64,000 nt of DNA. It comes from Yamagishiella unicocca. Lineage: Eukaryota; Chlorophyta; Chlorophyceae; Chlamydomonadales; Volvocaceae. This document shows, in pieces, positions 12,741 to 24,378 of the stretch (positions within the stretch are counted from its first letter, which is position 1; each line of letters begins with the position of its first letter). Made by a program: the position numbers and the translations under genes. The stretch is taken from NCBI GenBank assembly GCA_003116995.1, contig BDSL01000086.1:1-64000 (forward strand), in the 5' to 3' direction. The notes beneath the pieces are model-generated. The model had not been told where the DNA came from. It did no database searches and was given only the letters and a program-made list of their open reading frames with translations.

Positions 12741-13560
12741 CCACCCCCCACCGTCGTGTACGTGCCACGGCGACGCTGACAGCAGCACTGGCAGCAATAA
12801 AGCCGAATCGATGGCGTGTGCACGATCGCCGCTTCGAAGTCGCTCGTGCACATGCGGCCGGCCGTCCTTAACGTGTGCCAGCGCACGCGCTCGTCGTTTA
12901 CATCGCTCGTGCACACGCCGCCGGGTCTTCGCGCACCGAGAAGCGTGCGCGAAGACGATGGGGGGGGGGGCGTGCTCGTCGTTTCGAAGTCGCTCATGCA
13001 CATGCCGCCGGCCATCCTTGACATGTGCCAGCACCGCTGCCGGCGGCACCGTGAAGTGTGCTTCTCGTCCACCATCACCTTCAATCATCCTCGCCGTCGC
13101 CCGCCGTACTCTCACCCTTTCCGTACCACCACCCCCGCCGGCCGAGTTGCGAGGGCCCCTCAGCGCCGAGCAGCTTGTTCTGTGCGTCTGTCTGTCTGTC
13201 TGTCTGTCTGTGCCTGTCTGTGTCTGCGTGCGCGTGCCTTACACTCGGCCGGGCGACTTGCCAAGCCCGCCGGCGGGGGTCGCATTGTAAAGTCGCCGGT
13301 TCGAGGCAGGACCGCCGTGTTCGTGGTCGCAGCCGGGCTTGGCAAGTCGCCGGCAGGGGTCGCATTGTAAAGTCGCCGGTTCGTGGCAGGAGCGCCGCGT
13401 TCGTAGTCGCAGCCGGGTCGCAGCCGGGCCCCCCTCTCGTCGTCGCGCATGCCCCCCCCCCTCTCATCTTCGCACACGCCCCCCCTCTCGTCTTCGCGCA
13501 CACCCCTCCCCCTCTCATCTTCACGCACGCCCCCCCCCCCTCTGGTCCGCTCTCCCATAG
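12741..13560. repeat. Degenerate continuation of the GC-rich repeat, with CTGT microsatellite and C/T-rich tract
   Basis: Fragments of the same family recur (TCGCTCGTGCACACGCCG near 12900; GGCTTGGCAAGTCGCCGG near 13338; an inverted version GGCGACTTGCCAAGCCCGCC near 13253). A CTGT microsatellite lies at about 13180-13215 and a long C/T-rich tract at about 13430-13550. No gene seen. Confidence 0.75.
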
Positions 13561-13599
13561 CGCACCAACTCCCACAGTTCTCCTGCTAGCGCCCAAAAC

Positions 13600-14040
13600 C
13601 GGTTCTGCGAAAAGTTTACGTGCGTCGCGCGGGGTCCTCGCTTCCTTTCGTCTCGCTGTAGCCGATATAGCTTAGCCGCCAAAGGTCATATTACGACCTT
13701 CGGCTTTCGTATCCCCAACCCAGTTCTCCAGCATGCATCTCAAAACTTCTGTTTTAAACGGTTTTTTCGGACATCCACGGGTTTCCCTCGAACCCCCCAA
13801 CCAATAGGAGGGCGTCCTTCTGGCGCGGCTCTAACTCTGGCTGGGGCGGCCAGAGGCCGTGTGTGTCTTTGCTGTGGTACTCTTGTGCCACAGTCTCCGT
13901 TTTTCTCATCGGGCCGTCCAGCCGTACGCGCGCGCGCCGCACCTTACGCCCCGGCGCTCCCGTTTCCTCAAATCAAACCATATTGCAAGCACTCTAGGTT
14001 TTAGTTTGCACCACGCGTCCCCGGCCGTCGCATATGCAAG
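13600..14040. other. Unannotated, no gene seen
   Basis: Mixed-composition sequence after the GC-rich repeats. No open frame with protein-like composition and no clear repeat was found. It may be the outer part of the mobile-element remnant that follows. Confidence 0.4.
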
Positions 14041-14600
14041 CGCTTCCGGACCAGCATCCCGACGACCATGCCGCCCAAGTCGCGAGTGCGCTCGTGCTGG
14101 AAACCTCCGCTTTCCGCAGCAACTGGCCTAAACAAACTTAGCGGATCTCCCGGATCCTTCGCGGCGACCCGCTCCAACAACCGGCGGCCCTCACCGCTCT
14201 CCTGGCCGATCGTCTGGCTTTCATTGGCCAGCCTGCTCATGATCAGCTGCTGGCTCAGCCTGACACTGTGGGCGTGGTTTACGCCGCCTTTGCCCTCCCT
14301 GCCCGCCCCGTCGCGCCCTCGCTCCGCCGGCCCCGCTCTACCTGACCGCCGCTGCGCCCGCCAGCGGCGGGGCCCACACCTCGTCGGGCCAGCCAGCAGC
14401 CACAGACCTCCCTGCCGGCCCCGGCGTCCAGGAGCCACAGCAGCCGCAGCACCCAGCCCCGGCGTCCAGCATCCACAGCAGCCGCCGAACCCAGCCCCGG
14501 CGTCCAGCAGCCACAGCAGCCGCTGCACCCACCCCCGCCGTCCAGCAGCCATAGCAGCCGCAGCACCCCGCCGCCGTCGCCCCAGCGTACCCCCCCAGCC
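14041..14600 (+). pseudogene. Possible gag-like remnant of a mobile element, with Pro/Ala/Ser-rich tail
   Basis: One plus-strand frame reads as plausible protein (LPDQHPDDHAAQVASAL, then an in-frame TAG near 14140, then ILRGDPLQQPAALTALLADR and LAFIGQPAHDQLLAQPDTV). After about 14330 it passes into a Pro/Ala/Ser-rich stretch made of a degenerate minisatellite around CACAGCAGCCGC. The in-frame stop and the absence of a start or splice context suggest a dead coding segment. Position upstream of the tyrosine-recombinase ORF suggests it could be the gag-like part of the same element, but no reverse transcriptase was recognised between them. This is inference from composition and context only. Confidence 0.3.
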
Positions 14601-15860
14601 GCGACCGAAACACTCCTAGGAAACTGTTCCCGACGCCACGCTCTCCGCTCCCCCCCCGCCCCTCCGCCCACCCGCGCACCCGCCATTCGCACACTGTCTC
14701 CTCCCACAGCCCCTTCCCCCCCCTCCCCGTCTGGACCGCCGCTCTCCCCCGCATCCCTCGCCGCCGGCGTCGCACTGTGGCGGCGCCGTCCTCGCTGTGG
14801 CAGTGCTGTGGGGATCCGACCAGCCCGGACCGCGCACTGCCTCCCCCCGGTATCCCGTCTCCTCGCCTGCTAGCCTTGCCCCCTGTCCCGCATCTTCACG
14901 CCCCATATTTTCTCACTTCCTCCCTCCGTCATACAGGCCTCCGCCGTACACCGCCGTACGCCGCCGTACCAGCCCGCGTCGTACCCGTCTCCCTGTATAT
15001 CCGTCCTCCCCTTTCCTGCCTCCGCCTCTTTCGCCGCGCCGCTGGGGCCTCTTCGTTGCTTTGACCCCTGTCCACCCGCTCCGTGGTTGGCTGTTGTTCC
15101 TAACGCCCCCTGCTGCCCCTTGCCCGCATGCTTCGCGTCGACCGCCTTCCCCACCCGCTCTGGGCCCCGGCCGTCTGTAGACCCCGTATATATATAGCTC
15201 CCAGGATTAACAGCTGTGTATATGTAGCACCTACCACATGGTTCTATCTTGAGACCCATGGCTTTATTTGCTTGGAGCGCCCCCTGCCTAGCTTCCTGAC
15301 CTACAGCAGCTGCAGAATTCCCCTGGGCTCCCAGGATGTATGGTTAGCTGTGAAGGAACCTGGATGTATTCCGACTGCAGTGTTGGTGATTTGGGTGGTG
15401 GTCAGTGTTGGCAGGAGGTGATTGGCAGAGCGAGCACCGGGGGGTTTGATAAGAGAATCCGCGAATCCACGGCCGACAAACCGAGGGGGGTGAAGGTGAT
15501 GGTCCAGGGGCGCGCCGAAGAGCGGGAGCGGAGGCGCGGCTGAGACGTAGGAATAAGCAACGTTGACTGTAGCCAAGTATGGCGCTAAAAAAGGCGACTA
15601 GGTGATAAATGGAAAAGGCGGCTGGAAGAGGCGCTGGTCGTAAAGAAAGAGGCGCTGGTCGTAAAAGCATAGGATAGCCGTAAGACGAAGTGGATGCAAC
15701 GGACGAGGAGGCGAGGACGGAAGTGGAGCGCAGCCCGGAAAACTATCAACAGCCCGTGAATGCGAACGAAAGAAGTGCCCGGCACAAAGGAACCCGCCCG
15801 GTTACGTGCAAAAAAAGGGAATTGTAGACTGACCTGAAGGACGACAAGGACGGCCTTTAT
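14600..15860. other. C-rich to mixed sequence, no gene recognised
   Basis: The first half is C-rich with little G on the plus strand and holds only Pro/Arg-rich spurious frames. The second half (15180-15860) has ordinary composition. No conserved motif was seen. If the flanking remnants are one element, this is where polymerase domains would be expected, and none is visible. Confidence 0.4.
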
Positions 15861-16180
15861 GTCTTCGCGATGCCTGCAAATTCATAGTGATTTGCCCTGT
15901 GCAGGTTGGGTGTGCTCCTGGATTGGATTTGTCCGTGCCGACTTGGCGCCCGACCACGGCGACTCTTGGTCCTTTCTGTGTTGGCAGCGATTCGCCCTCG
16001 GCACCCTTTGTCTTGGACTTAAGTCCCAGCCTCACTTCCGTCGGGGCTCCCTCGGTGCGAATCGCGTCTGGGGCCTGCTTTGGCCGGTGTCGGGCGCTCC
16101 CTGCGATTCGTGGGTTCGCGCCTGCCACCTGCCGGTTGTCGATCTGGTGCGAGGTTCGCCTATGACCGCCTCTTACGGCT

Positions 16181-17731
16181 ATGCTGACTGGTGTCTTAAC
16201 CTCGATACCCCTCTCTCGCATCCGGTTTTTCGCAGGTGTTGTCCGTTTCCTGCGTGGCGGGGCCATCACCTGGGCTGGTGCCTCCGCCATCCTTCCCTTT
16301 TGGCGGTCTGGACCCTGGCCCCGCGGGCCCTCAGCTGCTTTCCTTCCCGGGTTCTCTGCCCCTGGGGCCTCCCCTCTACGCGGCCGCTGCTCCCCAGTTG
16401 GGTCATTCCGCCGGAAGAGGGTCCGTTGTGGCTGGCCCTTTCCCGCCTGGGCCCGAGGAGGTGCGTTACCTGCCTCTAGCTGTGCGCCTCGCATGGCCGT
16501 TGACCAGAATCGTGGTTGCCTTGCAGGCTGTCCGCTCTCCGACCTTTGCGACCTTCGCCTCGCGTCGTTGTTTCCTGCCGGGCCCACTCCTCCCATCTGC
16601 GTCGACCCTGCTGCCGCTTCAGCTGTTCGTGCCCGGGGCTTGGCTCGGGCGAGTGACCTTATGCAGCACGCCCTGGCCGACAGCACTCAGTGTAAGCAGC
16701 GAGCCGCTGCCCATGAGTTGTCTTCGTGGCTGGTGGGGGCCGGGCAGGGTTGTGACCTGAGCAACTGTGCGCCCGAGGACGTGCTGGTGTACTTGATGGA
16801 GGGTTGGCTTCCCAACCATCGCGGGCGTGGCGGCCCAGACAAGGCTGTCGGCCCCAGCGCCGTGAAGAGCCACCTCTCCCTGCTCAGCCGCTTCTTCTCC
16901 CGGCTGGGGCGGGAAGGTCGCTACAGCTCGGCTACCGGCTTGGGGAATCCTTGCGAGTCCGTATGGGTTGAGGACTTCCGCAAGGCTTATCAGCGGCTGT
17001 CGATGCTGGGCGGGTATGTGGAGCTGTCCGCTGTACCGCTAAGCGAAACAGCTTACCTGGCCTTGGTGGGTCACCTATGGGCGGCCTACCGTTCATCCCT
17101 CTCCAGCTTGGACCGACTGGTGGTGCTGCGTGATCTCCTCTGCGCGCTGTTCATGTGGCAGACCAGCACTAGGGGGCACGACACCGGGAAGCTGGCGGTC
17201 GCCGATTTTGTTAATGCGGAGAACCCCCGCGAACCCTTCGTCGGCTTCCCGCTTCTGCCTCCGATGCTCTGGTCTGCAGGCGAGCCGGGGCCCGTGTTGT
17301 GCGTATCAATGCACGGCACGAAGGTTAGCCGCTATGAGCGTGCCCCGCCCGTCTTCCTGCGGCCCAACTCCTCGCAGCCGGGGCTCTGCTTCCCGCGTGC
17401 CCTGGCCCTCTACATGTGGACACCTAGCCTGCCCGACGCGCCCGCCGGCAGCGCCGTCACTAGCTTCTTGTTCCGGCCTCTCCGTCCGGACCACCTGGGC
17501 TTTAAGGACGAGGCCATTAGCAGCTCGGCGCTAGGCTCCCGAATGCGGCTACATCTGATGCACTGTGGTGCCTACCACGGTGAGACCAAATACAGCTTCC
17601 GGCGCGGTTCCCTTCAACATTCGGCTGCTGCCGGGGCTGAGATGGCGGCGCTGCACGCGCAAGGGCAGATCAAGTCCCCCGCGATCCTCAAGCGCTATTT
17701 GGACCCTAGCCGCCACGAGGTGCCTCGATGA
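16181..17731 (+). CDS. Tyrosine recombinase of a mobile element (DIRS/Kangaroo or Crypton class)
   Basis: A 516-codon open frame. Its first ~150 residues are low-complexity Pro/Ser/Gly-rich and the true start is uncertain. From about residue 155 it reads as a tyrosine recombinase. A helical core-binding region contains SCAPEDVLVYL-like sequence (NCAPEDVLVYLMEGW). The catalytic domain has TSTRGHDTGKL with the first catalytic Arg at about residue 331, YSFRRG at 471-476 with the second Arg, and a terminal ILKRYLDP with the nucleophilic Tyr at about 506. DIRS-type enzymes normally show HSFRRG; here the His position is Tyr. The ORF is uninterrupted, so the copy may be young. No reverse transcriptase, split direct repeats or inverted termini were identified, so the element class is open. 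Volvocine genomes are known to carry such elements (Kangaroo, TOC3, PAT). Confidence 0.75.
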   Translation: MLTGVLTSIPLSRIRFFAGVVRFLRGGAITWAGASAILPFWRSGPWPRGPSAAFLPGFSAPGASPLRGRCSPVGSFRRKRVRCGWPFPAWARGGALPASSCAPRMAVDQNRGCLAGCPLSDLCDLRLASLFPAGPTPPICVDPAAASAVRARGLARASDLMQHALADSTQCKQRAAAHELSSWLVGAGQGCDLSNCAPEDVLVYLMEGWLPNHRGRGGPDKAVGPSAVKSHLSLLSRFFSRLGREGRYSSATGLGNPCESVWVEDFRKAYQRLSMLGGYVELSAVPLSETAYLALVGHLWAAYRSSLSSLDRLVVLRDLLCALFMWQTSTRGHDTGKLAVADFVNAENPREPFVGFPLLPPMLWSAGEPGPVLCVSMHGTKVSRYERAPPVFLRPNSSQPGLCFPRALALYMWTPSLPDAPAGSAVTSFLFRPLRPDHLGFKDEAISSSALGSRMRLHLMHCGAYHGETKYSFRRGSLQHSAAAGAEMAALHAQGQIKSPAILKRYLDPSRHEVPR

Positions 17732-17734
17732 GTG

Positions 17735-19058
17735 GTTGCTCACTCTGGACCTTGGGGTGGGCCCCCCGGGTGTCGCTGGTGTCGTGGTTCCCGCGTTGTG
17801 CATGTCTGGGCTTGTTATTCGCTGACATGTCTGGGTCGCTGGTTCCCTGCCTCTGCTAGTTTCTCCCTGCAGCCCAATCCATACGGCGTTTAGGCCGAAT
17901 AGCAGGGTGGGGTGGGTGGTCCATTTTTAAACTATGAACAGTGGTGAAGTCGCTCCGTGGTATCCCTAATTGTTAAGGTCAATACCGTCCGTAACATTGG
18001 TTCAGCAACTGTGGTCAGTGCTTACAGTAACTAGGTGGATATGGAACGCGCCGTGCGCATGTACCGCGAATTGGACGAGCACTCCGACCACTGCTAAGGT
18101 GAGGGTGCAAAAGCAAGGAGCAGGGCGAGGGTGCACCAATCAACAAGTGGTGTGGATGGGCGGATCTGGTGATACCAGATTGATTATAAGATGGATGAGT
18201 TACAAAATTGCCGATACTGTTTCCGCAAACCCACAATGCTACCATGCATGAGGAATGCGGTGCATGGGCACACGGTACGTACCCCTGGGTAACCCGCATA
18301 TGCCCCTCCCAGCCCCTCCACCAAAACTCCGTCTCATACGCCACGGCCTTGCCCGCCGGTGCACCTTATCATTACTACTGTCAATTCCGCAATGCTTCTT
18401 GCTTTACTTGGACTCCAGGAGTCCTACCGACACGGAGATCTAAGGGATTCCTTTACGCGCAGCAATAGAAGATGGTGGATCGGAAGCCACACGGACAATA
18501 GACTAGGATTGGGTGGCCAGTGCGTCCAATATATAAGTCTGCCTTTTGAAAGGGAAAAGGGGAACTTTTCCACGAGCCGCCATTTGCTCCTTATTCCCTG
18601 CGACTGGAATTGTTTGCAAGCTTGAGAGCTGGGAGTCCTGCGCAAACCCGAATGCGGCATGCTGGTATTGTGATTTCCTGCCGGCGAACTGTAGCATTTA
18701 CACGTGATGAAGCGCATTTTCAATCCCAGACAATGCGCTGTCTTATGCACGGAGGAAAAGGCGTGAAATCACTCGCGGGACCCGACGTTAAGCCTGCGTC
18801 ATTTTCGATGCCCATTTTCCAGACAGTAAGCAAAAAGACTCATGCCACAGCGTCATCCACTTTAGCGACACGAAAAGATATGAATCATGGTTGCATACAG
18901 TGTTAAATTGTAAACACATAGCTCTTACAAGGGTGTTGAGCCTATAGACCTCCTGATTGTACGGCGGCGGCTCGCCCACAAACGAAGGTTCAGACTTGTC
19001 TTGCAAAGTAGACCATATATCTTTTTCCAACCCGTTTTTGCATACGTTAAGCGCCGAA
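17735..19058. other. No gene seen
   Basis: About 1.3 kb between the recombinase ORF and the bL17 gene. Open frames are short and lack protein-like composition. The first part may be the 3' flank of the mobile element. Confidence 0.5.
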
Positions 19059-20010
<952 letters not shown>

Positions 20011-21124
20011 GCACAATATTAACCGCAGTGGCAGCAGCAGTAAACGTCGGTGCCTCGGGCCTAATCCTGGGGGGGAGGGGTTTGTGGCACAAGGCTGCTG
20101 CTTGTATGATGGCCGAGATCGCAAGGCACAGACAGGCAGGGTCGTTCCCCTTATAAGCAGCGGCATCTTTTGTTGTCCGCCTACACCTTGTGTACCGGTT
20201 GCAAAAGCAGCAGCGGATCCATGCGCTTGACCTTGCCAATACGGTTCAATATGGGATCAGTAGCTGGGGGTCGTTTTGGTACTGCGCTGAGGATTGCGTG
20301 CAAGCCTGTCGAGCAGAGCACGGGACCTCCTTATATCTGCCAGTAGGCCCTTGGTGAGCGCGATGACAGTTGCGGAGTATTGCCTATCATCTACCTTATC
20401 ATCTACCTTCTGGAAGCCTTTAGGTTGGAAGCCTTTAGGTTACTCGTGCATTACCGGTATCTTCCCGGGAGGGGCATGCGGTTCAGTGTACAATTGAATG
20501 CGCACTGATAGGATGGACCAGAACCGATTCAGCGGTTATTTTCAGAAGCATGCATGCCTGAGCGCGATGTGTGGAGATGGGGCGCATCAACCATGATGTG
20601 CATTTCGCGGTCCTCATGTAATGTCCCTGGTTGGCATGTGTGCGACAAATAGACGCCTCAACTATCCGTCTTCATTTCTGGGTGTGTCTTGTTGGTTTGC
20701 TGGTTTGCGCCCATTTCAATGATTCAATACGAACAGCATCTGCACCGGCAGATGGACCGGAGGACCACCACCCTCTTCATTGAGGACTCTGAGGAGCAGT
20801 AGCCATAGTGTCACGTTTTGTCATGACCTTTGCACCCTGAAACATAAACCAAGTTGAGGAAAAAACCCCAAAGGATATCACATGGAGGTATATTGGGCAC
20901 ATTGCCAGGCTCCCACGTGTCCGGAATTCTACCCTACAGGGTTCACGTTGGGGCCACCTGAGCGGAAATTCAGTGGCCCTGCCCTCCTCAGCCCCTTCAA
21001 CCCTTCGTATCCCGTTCTTGTGTTTCAGCAATCAGTCACTAACAATCATTGCCGTGCGGCCGAAGAAACGAAAGGCGTTACACAACGAAGGGGTTACAAA
21101 CACGTTTGTCACTGTACAATCGGC
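20011..21124. other. 3' region of bL17 and intergenic; short tandem duplications
   Basis: Holds a possible extra in-frame tail (CATCTGCACCGG... ending in TAG at about 20802), a TGTAA at about 20616, and two short duplications near 20390-20445 (TTATCATCTACC twice, TTGGAAGCCTTTAGG twice). No separate gene recognised. Confidence 0.5.
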
Positions 21125-21701
21125 GCATGTAAACTATCCTTAAACGCCCAGGTACGCACTGCAACACCGCACTCCAAGCCCCAAAGTTGAACAGCGGCAT
21201 TTGACACTTTGCCCTGGACTGCATGGCCAAATTGCCATGCTTGTCACCCCAGAGTACTAGGCCTTCCAAGGATGCAAATACGGGCCGCCAGGTGGAACCC
21301 CACCAACTTCCTCGGTACCAGAAAACCATTGACCCTGGGGCAAATTTTCCACATGGGTAAGGAGGGCTTGTCACACAAGACAGAAACTGAATTGCGTCGC
21401 GGTTGAGCGCGCACGAAGGCATGTAAACTATCCTTACACGCCCAGGTACGCACTGCAACGCCGCACCCCAAGCCCCAAAGTTTAACAGCGGCATTTCACA
21501 CTTTGCCCTGGACTGCATGGCCAAATTGCCATGCTTGTCACCCCAGAGTACTAGGCCTTCCGAGGATGCAAATACGGGCCGCCAGGTGGAACCCCACCAA
21601 CTTCCTCGGTACCAGAAAACCATTGACCCTGGGGCAAATTTTCCACATGGGTAAGGAGGGTTTGTCACACAAGACAGTAACTGAACTGCGTCGCGGTTGA
21701 G
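21125..21701. repeat. Tandem duplication, unit 294 bp
   Basis: Two nearly identical head-to-tail copies start with GCATGTAAACTATCCTTA at 21125 and 21419. They differ by a few substitutions, and the second copy ends near 21701. The open frames inside are duplicates of each other and do not resemble a known protein. The unit lies downstream of the Nudix gene, which is on the minus strand. Confidence 0.95.
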
Positions 21702-21756
21702 ACATGAAGCATTCACAACTTTCCAACTGTACTTACGCTCATTCTCCCAACTTATT

Positions 21757-21761
21757 TTACA
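21757..21761 (-). terminator. TGTAA poly(A) signal of the Nudix gene
   Basis: TTACA on the plus strand, read as TGTAA on the minus strand, lies about 165 bp past the Nudix stop codon. TGTAA is the standard volvocine polyadenylation signal. Assignment is by position only. Confidence 0.45.
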
Positions 21762-21924
21762 CTTTCTGCTTAACTTATGCTTTACCTATCGCTGCACCGA
21801 CGCACGTTGATTCCAAACACCGACACACATTGGCCAGCTCCACAAGAAAAACATGACACCTGACCAGTACGGCTCTCTCCAAATTTCCCTACGTGTCAAA
21901 TTGTTATCCCCTGGATCCATTGCT

Positions 21925-24378
21925 TCATAGTGGGTAATCCGGGAAGACACGTAGCAAGTTAGGCGAGGCGGGGTCTAGTGGCATGACCTCACCACCTTCG
22001 GCCACCCAAGGGATCCACGTCATGGGCTCCGAGACGCTGCGCAGTGGCAGCTCGTCCAGCTCCTCAGGCCGCACCCAGCACGCCCCGGCTGACTCCACGT
22101 CAGGAATTGTTTTGCATTGATAACGACGGCGGGGCAGAGCCGGGACCGAAGTGCCCTCAGGGCTATCGCTCATGGCAGTAGCACCAGGGACAGCCACGCC
22201 TTCTGGTACTTCGACCGGCTCAGCCAAGAATATTATTCGCCTCCACGAGCCTCCATGGGACGTCTCGACGGTCAATATGCCTTTCACCTGCGGTGAAGGA
22301 GCGAGGTCAAACGGTTGGACGGGAATCCCGTGTCCTATTGCCCCGCCCCTGTTAACAAGACATGCGTAGTGGTTTTGCGCGAACAACTGCTGGCTTGATG
22401 TGCATTGGTCTCGACTACCCACACGCCAGCCACGTCGTACCGGACCCAAAGGGTGCCCATCCATGCCACTGAAAATGCATCTGCATGGGTAACCCGTAGC
22501 GGATGCCTTCCATACGCAGACAGGAATACCCGAGCAACGCACCACGATGTTGGCGCCAGCCTCTTCGTGCGCTTCCCGGACAACTCCATGCCGCAAGCTC
22601 TCGCCAGGCTCCACACCACCGCCCGGCACCCAATATCCTTCAGTATAGCGCTCCTGGAGCATGCGCAGAGGGTAATTGGTAAAAGTTCGTTGGCCTTCGA
22701 CAAAGACAATCCTCATACACAATGAACGTATGATACAGGTAAGCGTAGTAGAGGAAAGAACAGCAGGGGCAAATGAAGGAGCTGAAGTGCGTGTACATGC
22801 CTTGTTAACCGCTCACAAACAGACAAAGTTGTATGAAGCCGACACTGGCTGTCTGCGCTTCACTTCAAGGGCAATCTGGGCAAGTGGGCAAGTGGATGCC
22901 CCGCTCTGCCTCCAGCTTGGGCTTCAGACACCCGACAGCTAGGGATTATCTATACACAATGATATACCAAAGCTATAGCCATAATCACCTGCATCAGGCC
23001 TCAAGACGGCAACTTGCCTGCACCAAGAGGAACTTGCCGTCCGTAGGTCGACGTACAATGGCCAGAGCAAAAACGCCAGTTCGCTCATCCACCAATGGCG
23101 TGGGCCCATGGTGAAGGTTGATGTGCCGAGTGAGGCGCGATGTCTTCTTAGCGCAGGCAGGACATTGGGCGTCCTGCAGGTCATGCTGTCCACAGCATGG
23201 ACGGAGGGGTGGAATCGCACACGAGTCATAGGCGCTCGGTAGGTGGATGCTTAAGGCAAAGCACGTGTGGCTACTCATCGCTGCTAGACATACCAAGTTC
23301 AACGGCAAAGAATGGGACGTCGCTGCTGATACATTCGTTCCTGGACCAGCCATCTAGGACCTAGTGGCTAGTACTAAGGCTGTAGCGCTCTCCAAAAAAA
23401 TAGAACCTACACACGGGATCGGTTTGCCTAGCAGCGACGGTTGCGTTGCATTAACCCTTTCCACCGCCAATGATGAACTCTTGGACCGCTTGCGCATACC
23501 CTTGGGGCTCTTGCTCCATTTCCCACACGGCGTCAAAGCCGCGGGCTACTCCTTCCCTGCGTACCCACTTGTGCATTTTCCTACGACCCACTTCCATGGC
23601 CCTGTAAGCCAACTTGCGGTGCAACCTCTGACCTCGCCGGAGACCAGCCTTTGCAAGGGGCCCCAGGGTTTGGGGTGCCCACCCACGTGCCAAATGCCAA
23701 GCAGAAACAAGGATGACTCCATATGACACGGCCCTCACATATGTTTACTTCGCCAACCTGGTAAGTGCCAGTGCCGCCCAATGCCACCCTTGCCTAAGCT
23801 ATCTACCGCCCTTTGTGTCCCCTTCTGCAGGTCTCTAGAGTTCTGGACAGATGATTTCCACACTGCCATACGAGCCCAGTGCAATGTGATAAAGTCACAT
23901 AGCGCATGTAAGGTACAATGACCGACGCGAACAATACCTCGTAGATGTGGTAGAGTGGCTGATGTCGCCAAAGCTCTAAGGTCGAGAGGCCACAAAGGCC
24001 GCACCATGGACATTCAAGTTCGCCAGTTCCATGGATTGTTGTGATGAGCCGCAATGCCTCCAGGAGGTGTTCCTCATCGTTGGTCACCATTCTAGCGCCA
24101 ACTCCGAAAGCTTGTATGCGTGCCGCAGGGTCTTCCGTTGCGTCTGGGTGCCAAATAATTATGTAACAAGTGGGCGAAAGGCTCTTGAGTGCCGCAATTA
24201 GGCGAAAGTCCCATTTTGGCTTCGCCACGATGACCGTGAGGAGGTTCTGCGGGCTTGCATTTACCCACGACAACAGCTTCGTAAAGTCTGGAGGCAAATC
24301 GGAAGGAAACAAATCAACCAATGTTTGTGGAACCGAGCCAGTTGGCCAAACGCATAAAGCGTGGTTGAAATTCAGCAT
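21925..24378 (-). CDS. Nudix hydrolase with two N-terminal zinc-finger-like motifs
   Basis: Minus-strand gene: exons 24378-23938, 23173-23018 (acceptor could be 23185), 22653-22543 and 22287-21925; about 356 residues, phases consistent. The N-terminal 120 residues are unassigned. Then come CPWC...H-x4-H (CPWCGLCGLSTLELWRHQPL) and CPAC...H-x3-H (CPACAKKTSRLTRHINLHHG). These are followed by the Nudix start FALAIVRRPTDGKFLLVQ, joined across an intron to ERYTEGYWVPGGGVEPGESL. The Nudix box G-x5-E-x7-RE-x2-EE-x-G is intact (GVVREAHEEAGA). The second strand of the fold follows as VKGILTVETSHGGSWRR. Nudix enzymes cleave nucleoside diphosphate linked to another moiety; the substrate cannot be told. 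The 23938-23173 intron donor is GTATTG; the next donor is GC (CAG|GCAAGT). The 255-nt intron 22542-22288 is in frame. It is divergent from the asparaginase gene. Confidence 0.8.
23451..23738 (-). other. Open frame inside Nudix intron 1, possible alternative exon
   Basis: A minus-strand open frame of 95 codons inside the 764-base first intron, starting at a non-ATG codon, has protein-like composition (AYRAMEVGRRKMHKWVRREG, AQAVQEFIIGGGKG). The direct splice from the first zinc-finger exon to the second already keeps phase, so this segment is not needed. It could be an alternative exon or chance. Confidence 0.2.

Noticed and set aside
15802..16686. Minus-strand 294-codon open frame
   Set aside because: Antisense to the N-terminal low-complexity part of the recombinase ORF; no motif and GC-driven composition.
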